From the NCBI GenBank assembly GCA_016650355.1, contig JAENVX010000353.1:1-21289 (forward strand): a DNA stretch of 21,289 nt, in the 5' to 3' direction. The DNA comes from Bacteroidia bacterium. GTDB taxonomy: Bacteria > Bacteroidota > Bacteroidia > Cytophagales > Cyclobacteriaceae. Positions within the stretch are counted from its first letter, which is position 1, and each line of letters opens with the position of its first letter. Below the pieces are notes generated by a model. That model was given only the letters and a program-made list of their open reading frames with translations, did not search any database and was not told the origin of the DNA. The translations under genes were made by a program, and so were the position numbers. Shown one piece after another: positions 1 to 7,581 of the stretch.

Positions 1-9
1 ATTTAATGG

Positions 10-1080
10 CTACTTAATGTATCGGAAATCGTGGCCTGGTTTAATCTGCAAAAGCACTTCGTAAATCAGCTGAATCACATTTTCCACATCATCCTTGTGA
101 ACCATTTCCACCGTAGTGTGCATGTATTTGAGTGGCAACGAAATTAAGGCCGATGCAACTCCCTCTGCGGAATAGGCAAAAGAATCAGTGTCAGTTCCCG
201 TTGAGCGGGAAACTGCCTGCCGTTGGAATGGTATCTTTTTCTTTTGGGCAGTTTCGATAATCATTTTGAGGACATTATTTTGAACCGCAGGGCCATAGCA
301 AAGAACTGGACCTGCACCACTTTTAAGATTTCCACTTTCCTTCTTGTTATACATGGGTGAGCCCGTATCATGTGTCACATCTGTGACAATGGCCAAATCT
401 GGTTTCAACCTGCGTGAAATCATTTCCGCTCCCCGCAAGCCAATCTCTTCCTGAACCGCATTTACAACGTAGAGACCAAATGGAAGTTTTTTCTTGTTTT
501 CACTCAATCTACGTGCAACTTCAGCAACCATAAATCCACCCATCCTGTTATCCAGCGCCCTACCCACCAAATAATTTTTGTTCAATTCAATCAGTTCATC
601 CACGAAAGTGATAACACAGCCCACATGGACACCCATGGCATCAACTTCTTTTTTAGATTCAGCACCAACATCGATAAAGATATTTTTGAGCGTTGGCGCA
701 TCTTCTTTGCTTGCATCGCGCACATGTATGGCCGGCCAACCAAAAATTCCCTTAACTATACCCTTATCAGTATGAATGTTCACGCGCATGGATGGTGCAA
801 TTTGATGATCTGATCCACCGTTTCGTCTTACGTAGATATAGCCATCATCTGAGATATAATTGACAAACCATGAAATTTCATCCGCATGAGCTTCAATTAC
901 CACTTTGTAATTGGCTTTGGGATTAATAATACCGACAGCAGTTCCATATACATCTACCATATAATCATTTGTGTATGGCTTTATATAATCCAACCATAAC
1001 TGTTGACCCTTCTGTTCAAAACCTGTTGGTGATGCATTATTTAGATAACTGTAGAGGAAGTTTTTGCTTTTCTTGTCCAT
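10..1080 (-). CDS. M42 family metallopeptidase (glutamyl aminopeptidase / 'endoglucanase' family)
   Basis: This is a complete 356-residue protein of the M42 family, cytosolic dinuclear-metal aminopeptidases that usually form tetrahedral dodecamers and trim peptides released by proteases. The family metal ligands and catalytic residues are all in place: His65 and Asp67 in EAHADE, Asp177 in ALDNRMGG, Glu211-Glu212 in NAVQEEIG, Asp234 in VTDVTHD and a C-terminal His321 in KYMHTTVE. There is no signal peptide, which fits a cytoplasmic enzyme. Length is normal for the family. The ATG start has no Shine-Dalgarno sequence. The gene lies 71 bp downstream of the acyl-CoA carboxylase gene on the same strand, so read-through is possible, but no functional link is evident. 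Older annotations call such proteins endoglucanases; the residues argue for a peptidase. The exact peptide preference cannot be told. Confidence 0.93.
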   Translation of the reverse strand: MDKKSKNFLYSYLNNASPTGFEQKGQQLWLDYIKPYTNDYMVDVYGTAVGIINPKANYKVVIEAHADEISWFVNYISDDGYIYVRRNGGSDHQIAPSMRVNIHTDKGIVKGIFGWPAIHVRDASKEDAPTLKNIFIDVGAESKKEVDAMGVHVGCVITFVDELIELNKNYLVGRALDNRMGGFMVAEVARRLSENKKKLPFGLYVVNAVQEEIGLRGAEMISRRLKPDLAIVTDVTHDTGSPMYNKKESGNLKSGAGPVLCYGPAVQNNVLKMIIETAQKKKIPFQRQAVSRSTGTDTDSFAYSAEGVASALISLPLKYMHTTVEMVHKDDVENVIQLIYEVLLQIKPGHDFRYIK

Positions 1081-1151
1081 AGTTCAAGTTGTTGTTTTTC
1101 TTAAATTTATCGCAATATTACAAAAGGAATATTACATAGCCTTAGATAAAG
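1081..1151 (-). promoter_or_regulatory. Intergenic spacer with a repeated TGTAATATT motif upstream of the M42 peptidase
   Basis: On the minus strand this 71-bp spacer contains TGTAATATT twice, with a 14-bp repeat period (plus-strand copies near 1112-1134). Each copy includes the palindrome AATATT. The position between the carboxylase stop and the peptidase start could suit an operator or promoter. I see no convincing -33/-7 pair, and short AT-rich repeats arise easily by chance, so this is a tentative note. Confidence 0.2.
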
Positions 1152-2723
1152 TTACAGCGGGATGTTACCATGTTTCTTCTTTGGCAAAACAGCAACTTTA
1201 TTCTCCAACATCTGAAAGGCTTTGATTAATTTCTCACGTGTTTGATCAGGATAGATTACTTCGTCAATATAACCTCGATGCGCAGCACGAAAAGGATTAG
1301 CAAATTTCCGAGTGTACTCTTCCACTTTCTCAGCAAGTTTGACCTCAGGGTTGGATGCTTCCGAAATCTCTTTTTTGAAAATTATCTCAGCGGCACCTTT
1401 TGCTCCCATCACGGCAATCTCTGCAGTGGGCCAGGCATAATTTAAATCGGCCCCAATATGCTTAGAGTTCATCACATCATATGCGCCCCCATAGGCTTTA
1501 CGTGTGATCACGGTTACGCGTGGTACTGTTGCCTCTGAGAATGCGTATAGCAGTTTAGCCCCATTTGTGATTATGGCATTCCACTCTTGATCCGTGCCAG
1601 GTAGAAAGCCAGGAACATCCTCGAGTACCAACAGCGGTATATTGAAGCAATCACAGAACCTCACAAATCGAGCAGCTTTAACACTGCTATGTATGTCTAA
1701 TACTCCAGCAAGCGAGGCGGGTTGATTTCCAACAATACCAATACTTCTTCCCGCCAATCGCGCAAAGCCTACAACAATATTTTCAGCAAAATTTTTATGC
1801 ACTTCAAAAAAACTTGCTTCATCCACAATCCCAACGATCACCTCTCGCATATCATACGGTTGGTTAGGATTAGTTGGAATGAGGTCATTTAAAAGTGTTC
1901 TTTTTTCATCTCCCAAAACATAAGGCAGCCGGGGTGCATCGTCCTCACAATTTTGAGGCATATAGCTGAGTAGCTTTTTTATGTCGCTGATGCATTCCGC
2001 TTCATTAGCACTTGCAAAATGAGTGACTCCACTTTTTGTACTGTGCGTAGAGGCGCCACCTAATTCTTCAGCTGTAACATTTTCGTGGGTAACGGTTTTG
2101 ACCACATTTGGTCCTGTTACAAACATGAAAGAAGTGTTCTCTACCATGAAAATAAAATCAGTCATTGCCGGAGAGTACACGGCACCACCAGCACATGGCC
2201 CCATGATCGCTGATATCTGAGGAATCACACCAGATGCCATTACATTCCTATAAAAAATATCTGCGTAGCCACCCAACGAGACTACTCCCTCCTGTATTCG
2301 TGCTCCGCCTGAATCATTTAGCCCAATAAGAGGCGCTCCATTTTTCATGGCCATCTCCATGATTTTAACAATTTTCTCAGCATGCGTTTCGGAAAGCGAC
2401 CCTCCGAAAACTGTAAAATCTTGAGAGAAAACGTAAACCAGACGGCCGGCAATAGTACCGTAACCCGTCACCACACCATCGCCTAAATAATGTTCTTTGT
2501 CAAGACCAAAGTCTTTGCTCCGGTGCATGACAAACTTACCCATCTCTTCAAAAGAACCTTCATCCAGCAATAGCATGACACGCTCTCGGGCCGTAAGCTT
2601 GCCTTTAGCATGTTGTTGTTCGATACGCTTCTCACCACCACCTAGCAGTGCCTCCTTATTCTTACGATCCAGTTCACTATTTTTTTGTGTTGATCCTGGA
2701 TCTTTGGTTGTTTGTTTTGCCAT
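1152..2723 (-). CDS. Acyl-CoA carboxylase, carboxyltransferase beta subunit (propionyl-CoA carboxylase type)
   Basis: The protein transfers carboxyl from carboxybiotin to an acyl-CoA, most likely propionyl-CoA, giving methylmalonyl-CoA. Both halves of the carboxyltransferase fold are recognisable. The N-terminal half has GGARIQEGV, GPCAGGAVYSPA and the TGPNVVKTVTHE segment with ELGGA. The C-terminal half has LEDVPGFLPGTDQE, TRKAYGGAYDVM and the AEIAVMGAKGA oxyanion-hole segment. Length (523 residues from the chosen start) is standard. A longer reading opens with TTG at 2750, but an ATG begins MAKQTT nine codons later and fits the family N-terminus better, so I start at 2723. No biotin carboxylase or biotin carrier gene is in the window, so the alpha chain must be elsewhere. 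The gene is divergent from ppx across about 90 bp. Acetyl-CoA or methylcrotonyl-CoA as substrate cannot be excluded. Confidence 0.93.
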   Translation of the reverse strand: MAKQTTKDPGSTQKNSELDRKNKEALLGGGEKRIEQQHAKGKLTARERVMLLLDEGSFEEMGKFVMHRSKDFGLDKEHYLGDGVVTGYGTIAGRLVYVFSQDFTVFGGSLSETHAEKIVKIMEMAMKNGAPLIGLNDSGGARIQEGVVSLGGYADIFYRNVMASGVIPQISAIMGPCAGGAVYSPAMTDFIFMVENTSFMFVTGPNVVKTVTHENVTAEELGGASTHSTKSGVTHFASANEAECISDIKKLLSYMPQNCEDDAPRLPYVLGDEKRTLLNDLIPTNPNQPYDMREVIVGIVDEASFFEVHKNFAENIVVGFARLAGRSIGIVGNQPASLAGVLDIHSSVKAARFVRFCDCFNIPLLVLEDVPGFLPGTDQEWNAIITNGAKLLYAFSEATVPRVTVITRKAYGGAYDVMNSKHIGADLNYAWPTAEIAVMGAKGAAEIIFKKEISEASNPEVKLAEKVEEYTRKFANPFRAAHRGYIDEVIYPDQTREKLIKAFQMLENKVAVLPKKKHGNIPL

Positions 2724-2813
2724 GCTAATGAAATTAAATCGTCTGTTCAATTATAATTAATACCTTTCGAAATATAGCTAATGGAAGGTAGTAAATTTAC
2801 GCTCTACATTACT

Positions 2814-3728
2814 ATGAATAATAAGATTGCAATCATTGACATGGGTACGAATACCTTTCATCTACTTATAGTAGAGCTCGAGGGTCAGCAGTATAAGATT
2901 GTTCATCAGGAAAGGTTGGCTGTAAAGATTGGTGTAGGTGGCATTAATGAAGGACGCATTACAGAAGAAGGGGAAAATCGCGCGTTAGTTGCCATCCAAA
3001 ATTTCAAGACTACTCTTCAAAAATTTGCTGTAAAAAATGTTATGGCCTTTGGAACAAGTGCCTTTCGTAATGCAAAAAACGGATTGGAAGTAACCCAAAA
3101 AATAAAATTCGCGACTGGTATTGAGACACAAATCATAAGTGGTGACGAAGAAGCGCGTTTTATTTACAGAGGAGTTCGATCCGGAATGAATCTAGGAGAT
3201 CAAAAATCATTGATTGTAGATATTGGTGGGGGAAGCGTAGAATTTATCATTGGAAATGAAAAAGAATTCTTCTGGAAACAAAGCTTTGAAATAGGAGCAC
3301 AACGACTTCTCGAAAAATATCAAAAACACGATCCCATTTTATCTGAAGAAATTGAGGCATTGACTAGTTTCCTTCAAGAGGCTCTTCGTCCGCTATTTAA
3401 GGCAATGGAAATTCACCAACCCAAAACACTTGTTGGTTCATCGGGCACTTTTGATACCCTGAGTGATATCCATTGTGTGCGAAACAACATCCAACAAAAA
3501 AATAACCCAGAGACACCACTAACGATCAATTCATTTTACGAAATCTTCGATGAATTTAAAATCAAAAACCGGGAGGAGAGATTGCTTATTCACGGCATGA
3601 TTGAGATGAGGGTGGATATGATTGTGGTGGCTTGCTGCCTGATAAATTTCTTACTACAAAAGCATCAATTCACGAGCATCCGGGTTTCCAGATATTCCCT
3701 AAAGGAGGGAGTTCTTGCCAGTCTATAA
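2814..3728 (+). CDS. Ppx/GppA family phosphatase (exopolyphosphatase / pppGpp phosphohydrolase-like), single catalytic domain
   Basis: This ASKHA-fold phosphatase is expected to hydrolyse terminal phosphates of polyphosphate and/or pppGpp in the cytoplasm. Family motifs in order are the phosphate-1 loop IDMGTNTFHLL near the N-terminus, GTSAFRNA, SGDEEARFIYRGV, the phosphate-2 loop DIGGGSVEF and the adenosine-type motif GSSGTFDTL. The open frame extends upstream to an ATG at 2781, but homologous proteins begin just before the IDMGTN strand, so the ATG at 2814 (MNNKIAI) is the likelier start, giving 304 residues. This short form has only the Ppx/GppA core and lacks the C-terminal HD-like domain of long Ppx enzymes, which is common in Bacteroidota. 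It is transcribed alone and converges with the enolase-superfamily gene across 45 bp. Confidence 0.88.
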   Translation: MNNKIAIIDMGTNTFHLLIVELEGQQYKIVHQERLAVKIGVGGINEGRITEEGENRALVAIQNFKTTLQKFAVKNVMAFGTSAFRNAKNGLEVTQKIKFATGIETQIISGDEEARFIYRGVRSGMNLGDQKSLIVDIGGGSVEFIIGNEKEFFWKQSFEIGAQRLLEKYQKHDPILSEEIEALTSFLQEALRPLFKAMEIHQPKTLVGSSGTFDTLSDIHCVRNNIQQKNNPETPLTINSFYEIFDEFKIKNREERLLIHGMIEMRVDMIVVACCLINFLLQKHQFTSIRVSRYSLKEGVLASL

Positions 3729-3773
3729 GGTTAACCTACTGTTACCTGGTGACAAAATCTCTACTTCCCATTT

Positions 3774-5189
3774 CTATTCGTGAGTAAACATTTGCTCATA
3801 ATGTTCTGAAGGTTGAAAAATCCCCCCACTCTCTTCATAAAAAGATTTATCGGTAAGGTAAACACCTTTCTGTGTTTGCGTCCAGCTGGCATTCGCCTTT
3901 GGATGATAGGACATCATGGTATCCCAATGTTTATAGTACTGATGCCCATTTGTTTCCTGCAGCCCAATGTTGATATTAGGGAATGGAGCCAGACGCGCTG
4001 CTACATTCTTATTCCAGTCAACGAGAATCGGATTGACTGTTAAGTCTGCACAAAAACAAGGGATTTTCTTTTCGTGGGCAAGTTGAGTAATTCTTATGGT
4101 CTCACTTAATGTCTTAGCAATCGCTTTCACTGCAATGGCCGAATACCCTTGCTCAATACGCCTGGCGGCATCTTCAACGGTATGCGCACTTTCATCTGCT
4201 GCAATGGTCACGCCTATATCTCCAACATACATTTCATTTCTCTCTCCGAAAGGTTCTTCAATGACCGCTATCTGATCAAATGCACCAATTTTTCTTGCGT
4301 GATCGAGGAAACGCAAAAGTGTGTCCTTCTCATCATATCGTTCGTTCGCATCAAAATAATAAGGAATCTTACCGCTTTTGGTATAGGGCGTTTCATAGTG
4401 TCCAATAGCTGCATGAACCGCTGTTAAAAATGCAATATCTTTCTCTAGCATTTCTTTCTGTGTTCCTGAGGAACCCGTTTTCAGTTTCATTATAAAGTAT
4501 CCCTCATCTGCTGCTGCCTTGATTTTTTTTACATCAGCACCCACACTGAAAGATGGCATACTTCCTACCTTACTATGGCGGTGTGATAAGCCCGGCTTGT
4601 AAGCATCAGGTATCAGATCATCAAACCGGGTGATTTTATTTTCTGCAGCATATAATAACCACGCAGCATTATCAACACAAACCAGGGAGTTTAATGCAAA
4701 GGTTTTTCTTAACTGTGGATTATTCGTAATTTTTTTACCGTAATCATATACTTCCGGCAGAAGATCGTCCAGTAATTCCATTGGATTGGTGAAGGAATTT
4801 CCTTTCATGATTTGCAGTGCCCTTTCACTCATGGCATACATTAACGCGTTGCCACCGGTTGCCGAATGAGCAGCAAAAACGGTTGAATCGGACCACAAGG
4901 TTCCTTGACCTCCAATGCCCACCTTGTGAATCCCGGATTCTGATTCAAGATAGGCTGCAGTCTGCCATCCTTCTGTTATAGCGCTTCCTTTAAAGCGATA
5001 GGGAATTAATGGTTCGCGTTCAAAATTGGAATCAACTTTTTTGATCCTGATCGTTGATGGCTTCATGTTACTCCCAAAAGTGTTTACATTGGAAGACAAT
5101 CCAACCATGCCTAATCCCATTAATGTTGCGGTACGATTAACAAATGTTCTACGGTTAATCTTTTCATTCAGGCGTTGGTTTTCGTCCAT
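3774..5189 (-). CDS. TAT-exported enolase-superfamily enzyme (mandelate racemase / muconate lactonising / dipeptide epimerase group)
   Basis: This 471-residue member of the enolase superfamily should abstract an alpha-proton from a carboxylate substrate using Mg2+. The N-terminus carries a twin-arginine signal (NRRTFVNRTATLMGLG, residues 12-27), implying export after folding. The barrel shows the general-base pair K235 and K237 (MKLK), metal ligands D280 (FDANE), E311 (IEEPF) and D332 (AADES), and the opposite-face lysine K355 (AVKAIAK). This two-lysine arrangement is typical of the MLE and Ala-Glu epimerase subgroups rather than mandelate racemase. The protein is longer than the usual 350-370 residues because of the signal and extended loops. 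It is the last gene of the four-gene operon, starting 19 bp after the cytochrome lipoprotein gene. Racemase, epimerase, cycloisomerase or sugar-acid dehydratase activity are all possible; the substrate is unknown. Confidence 0.82.
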   Translation of the reverse strand: MDENQRLNEKINRRTFVNRTATLMGLGMVGLSSNVNTFGSNMKPSTIRIKKVDSNFEREPLIPYRFKGSAITEGWQTAAYLESESGIHKVGIGGQGTLWSDSTVFAAHSATGGNALMYAMSERALQIMKGNSFTNPMELLDDLLPEVYDYGKKITNNPQLRKTFALNSLVCVDNAAWLLYAAENKITRFDDLIPDAYKPGLSHRHSKVGSMPSFSVGADVKKIKAAADEGYFIMKLKTGSSGTQKEMLEKDIAFLTAVHAAIGHYETPYTKSGKIPYYFDANERYDEKDTLLRFLDHARKIGAFDQIAVIEEPFGERNEMYVGDIGVTIAADESAHTVEDAARRIEQGYSAIAVKAIAKTLSETIRITQLAHEKKIPCFCADLTVNPILVDWNKNVAARLAPFPNINIGLQETNGHQYYKHWDTMMSYHPKANASWTQTQKGVYLTDKSFYEESGGIFQPSEHYEQMFTHE

Positions 5190-5208
5190 ATCACATTTTT
5201 AGAAGATT

Positions 5209-7581
5209 CTACTCAGGAATATTGTTTAATGTGTACCAGGCTTCAGATGACCATAATGACTGGCCGCTTGCACTTTGAAGATGTTCAGGCAAACGGAAAT
5301 ACACGACATGTTCTTTTTTCAAATGGGGGATTTCCAGATATACTTTGTATCTGTCGTGAGAAATATTGACACCGATGATTTTCATTTTTTCCAAATCCAT
5401 TTTTGGTCCACCATAATTTGCTGTAGGAAGATACCACCATTGTTGCACAAAAAAATCATCAGGTTTGATTTCCCTTGCTTCATCGATCGGTTCTGTAAAT
5501 TCAATTTCAAAGCCCTTTGGTTTTGCACGGACTGCCAGCATTTCAAATGACAGCTTTCCGTTATACATCATTCGCTGGAGGCCGTGTTGTTTTTCTTTCC
5601 AGCTCCATCCGCCCACCATGCCAACTCCACCAATGTAAAGTGCACCATCCGGACCCCAACAAAGCCGATTCACACCAGCTTCCAATCCTTGCGTGAAACG
5701 AAAAACAGCGCCCTGATACTCTCCGTTTATTTTCTCAAGAAAATCTCTTTTGATACCTCCATGAGTCACATCGCCATGCAGCATTTGCCCTTTATAGGGG
5801 CCATCCTGCATCATCACTGGCTCAGAAGGCGAGTTACCTATTTCATCTTCTGGTAGCCAGATGGCAGGAGGAGCAACACGAGGGATTTCTGTTACTGAAT
5901 CTGGTAGCCCCCAACGCATGCCGTGATATTCTCCTTTTTTAATATGTATGAATTTATTTCCAGGAATCCATTCACCCTGATTATCGGTTACAAATAGCTC
6001 ATTGTCGATACCAAGGCCAATCCCGTTAGGCGTACGCAAGCCATAGTTAATCCATTCATAGTGTCCATCCTTACTGATCTTAATAGTTCGGCCACGATCC
6101 GGCTGCTGTTTCTCATCGGCCATTAGTCGCATAGCCAAAGAAAGTGTTGCATAGAAATATCCCTCTTTATAGACGAGTCCAAAAGCAAATTCATGAAAGT
6201 CACCAGTGACACCCCATGTATTGCAGACAGTCTCGTACACATCAATGATTTCATCACCATCCTGATCGATCAATTTCGTTAGCTCTTGCTTTTGCAATAC
6301 ATATATTTCTCCATCAACGACTTCAATCCCCAAAGGCTCTGCCAGTCCGGATGCAATGCGCTTTACAGAAATTTTGCTGGTATCACCTGTTTCAACACCA
6401 TCCATCAGATAGACACCTCCCGTAACATCCCAGGTGGTTACCAGTAAACGCCCATCCGGCAGGAATGCCAGTCCGCCAACACGGGGTTTAAAGTTCTTGT
6501 CATGGATAGTCGTCACTGTGTAACTTGGATGAACACCTTCAAGCGGAGCACCATAACCAGGTTTGTTTTCTACAATGATGTCGCGCTTTTTTTTCACAAG
6601 CAACTCCTTAACTATTTTCTCCTCTTCAGGTTTTAAGGAAAAAATATAATCCAGCATCGATTTTATTTCCTTTTCAATTAGGACAGGATGGGCAGCCATA
6701 GGAGTACTTCCCCATGCCCCCACACCACCTGTCATTATTTTGCTAGTCAAATACTCAATAGAAGTTTTATCATTGGGATAGCGTTGTGCTATTTCGATAA
6801 AGGAAGGACCGACTGTTTTCTTATCCACTTCATGGCAGGTCATGCAATCACTTTTTTCCATCCAGTACCGGCCCCGGTGATCATATTCATCTCCAGGCTT
6901 GGGTGGAATTTGCTTTGGCAGCGAATTATAATAGGTTACTACACGTGTTGTTTTATTCGCATTAATAGTAAAGGTGCTGTCAGTTGATTTTAATAAAATG
7001 GCAACTCCATCCGGAACAGCTGATGTTATAAATACTCTTTCAAATCCAGGTTTTCCGTCTTCACTTTGAATAAACTCGGGTCGCTCTTCAATTTGAATCG
7101 TATCTCCCGAAGATAGGTGCAATTCATAGTGCAGATTGATCTGATTTTGATTAAAAGAATATCCTTTATTTATTACCGAAGGAAAACTTTCTTGTCCATC
7201 CACTTCTGCCGCCCATTTAATACGATGAAGGCTATCTGAAAAGTAAGATTTTCCCCATGAAGTGGGTTGCACATTTTTTACATTCGTATAGGGAGCCCCT
7301 TCCATCATCACTCCTCCTTTCCATACTTTATAAAGTGTACATCGGGCAAGGTCATAGGCTACGTAACACGATGAGTCCAGTGCAAGCGTGAGCATTCTGG
7401 GTTGCTTATCTAACACCGATCGGAAAGCCCAGGGATCCAATGGTCTTTGGATTACATCCGATTTCTTATCATCACAAGCCGCTAAATGGATAAATATAAT
7501 AGCAATAATGATCAGCACATATAATTTATTCATGATCCTTGCTCTGCTTGACGCAGAAACCATTGGTAATTCTTCTTTCAT
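5209..7581 (-). CDS. Lipoprotein fusing a cytochrome c domain to a sorbosone/glucose dehydrogenase-like beta-propeller
   Basis: The protein has a lipoprotein signal whose hydrophobic run ends LAAC (Cys36 from the first start), then an N-terminal beta-rich region (about 45-230) I do not recognise. A class I cytochrome c domain follows: CMTCH at 246-250 binds heme, and the Met in GSTPMAAHP (about 295) is the likely sixth ligand. From about 360 to 700 the repeats (GLAFLPDGRLLVTTW, LRTPNGIGLG, WGPDGALYIGG) match PQQ/sorbosone-dehydrogenase-like propellers. It is therefore a candidate membrane-anchored oxidoreductase passing electrons to its own heme. The annotated ATG overlaps the hydrolase stop as ATGA. 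An internal ATG at 7533 (MNKLYVL) gives a classical lipoprotein signal with AAGGA just upstream and may be the true start. Catalytic quinone or metal ligands were not identified, so a sensor or scaffold role is possible. Confidence 0.82.
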   Translation of the reverse strand: MKEELPMVSASSRARIMNKLYVLIIIAIIFIHLAACDDKKSDVIQRPLDPWAFRSVLDKQPRMLTLALDSSCYVAYDLARCTLYKVWKGGVMMEGAPYTNVKNVQPTSWGKSYFSDSLHRIKWAAEVDGQESFPSVINKGYSFNQNQINLHYELHLSSGDTIQIEERPEFIQSEDGKPGFERVFITSAVPDGVAILLKSTDSTFTINANKTTRVVTYYNSLPKQIPPKPGDEYDHRGRYWMEKSDCMTCHEVDKKTVGPSFIEIAQRYPNDKTSIEYLTSKIMTGGVGAWGSTPMAAHPVLIEKEIKSMLDYIFSLKPEEEKIVKELLVKKKRDIIVENKPGYGAPLEGVHPSYTVTTIHDKNFKPRVGGLAFLPDGRLLVTTWDVTGGVYLMDGVETGDTSKISVKRIASGLAEPLGIEVVDGEIYVLQKQELTKLIDQDGDEIIDVYETVCNTWGVTGDFHEFAFGLVYKEGYFYATLSLAMRLMADEKQQPDRGRTIKISKDGHYEWINYGLRTPNGIGLGIDNELFVTDNQGEWIPGNKFIHIKKGEYHGMRWGLPDSVTEIPRVAPPAIWLPEDEIGNSPSEPVMMQDGPYKGQMLHGDVTHGGIKRDFLEKINGEYQGAVFRFTQGLEAGVNRLCWGPDGALYIGGVGMVGGWSWKEKQHGLQRMMYNGKLSFEMLAVRAKPKGFEIEFTEPIDEAREIKPDDFFVQQWWYLPTANYGGPKMDLEKMKIIGVNISHDRYKVYLEIPHLKKEHVVYFRLPEHLQSASGQSLWSSEAWYTLNNIPE

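Noticed and set aside
2724..2750. Nine-codon N-terminal extension of the carboxylase from a TTG
   Set aside because: The ATG at 2723 gives the family-typical N-terminus; the extension adds unrelated residues from a weaker start codon.
2781..2813. Earlier ATG for the Ppx/GppA protein
   Set aside because: The eleven added residues precede the first beta strand of the fold and resemble translated leader sequence; the ATG at 2814 fits the family.
3729..3773. Small palindromes (GGTTAACC, GTTACCTGGTGAC) between the convergent ppx and enolase-superfamily genes
   Set aside because: Stems are too short and no T-tract follows in either direction, so I do not call a terminator.
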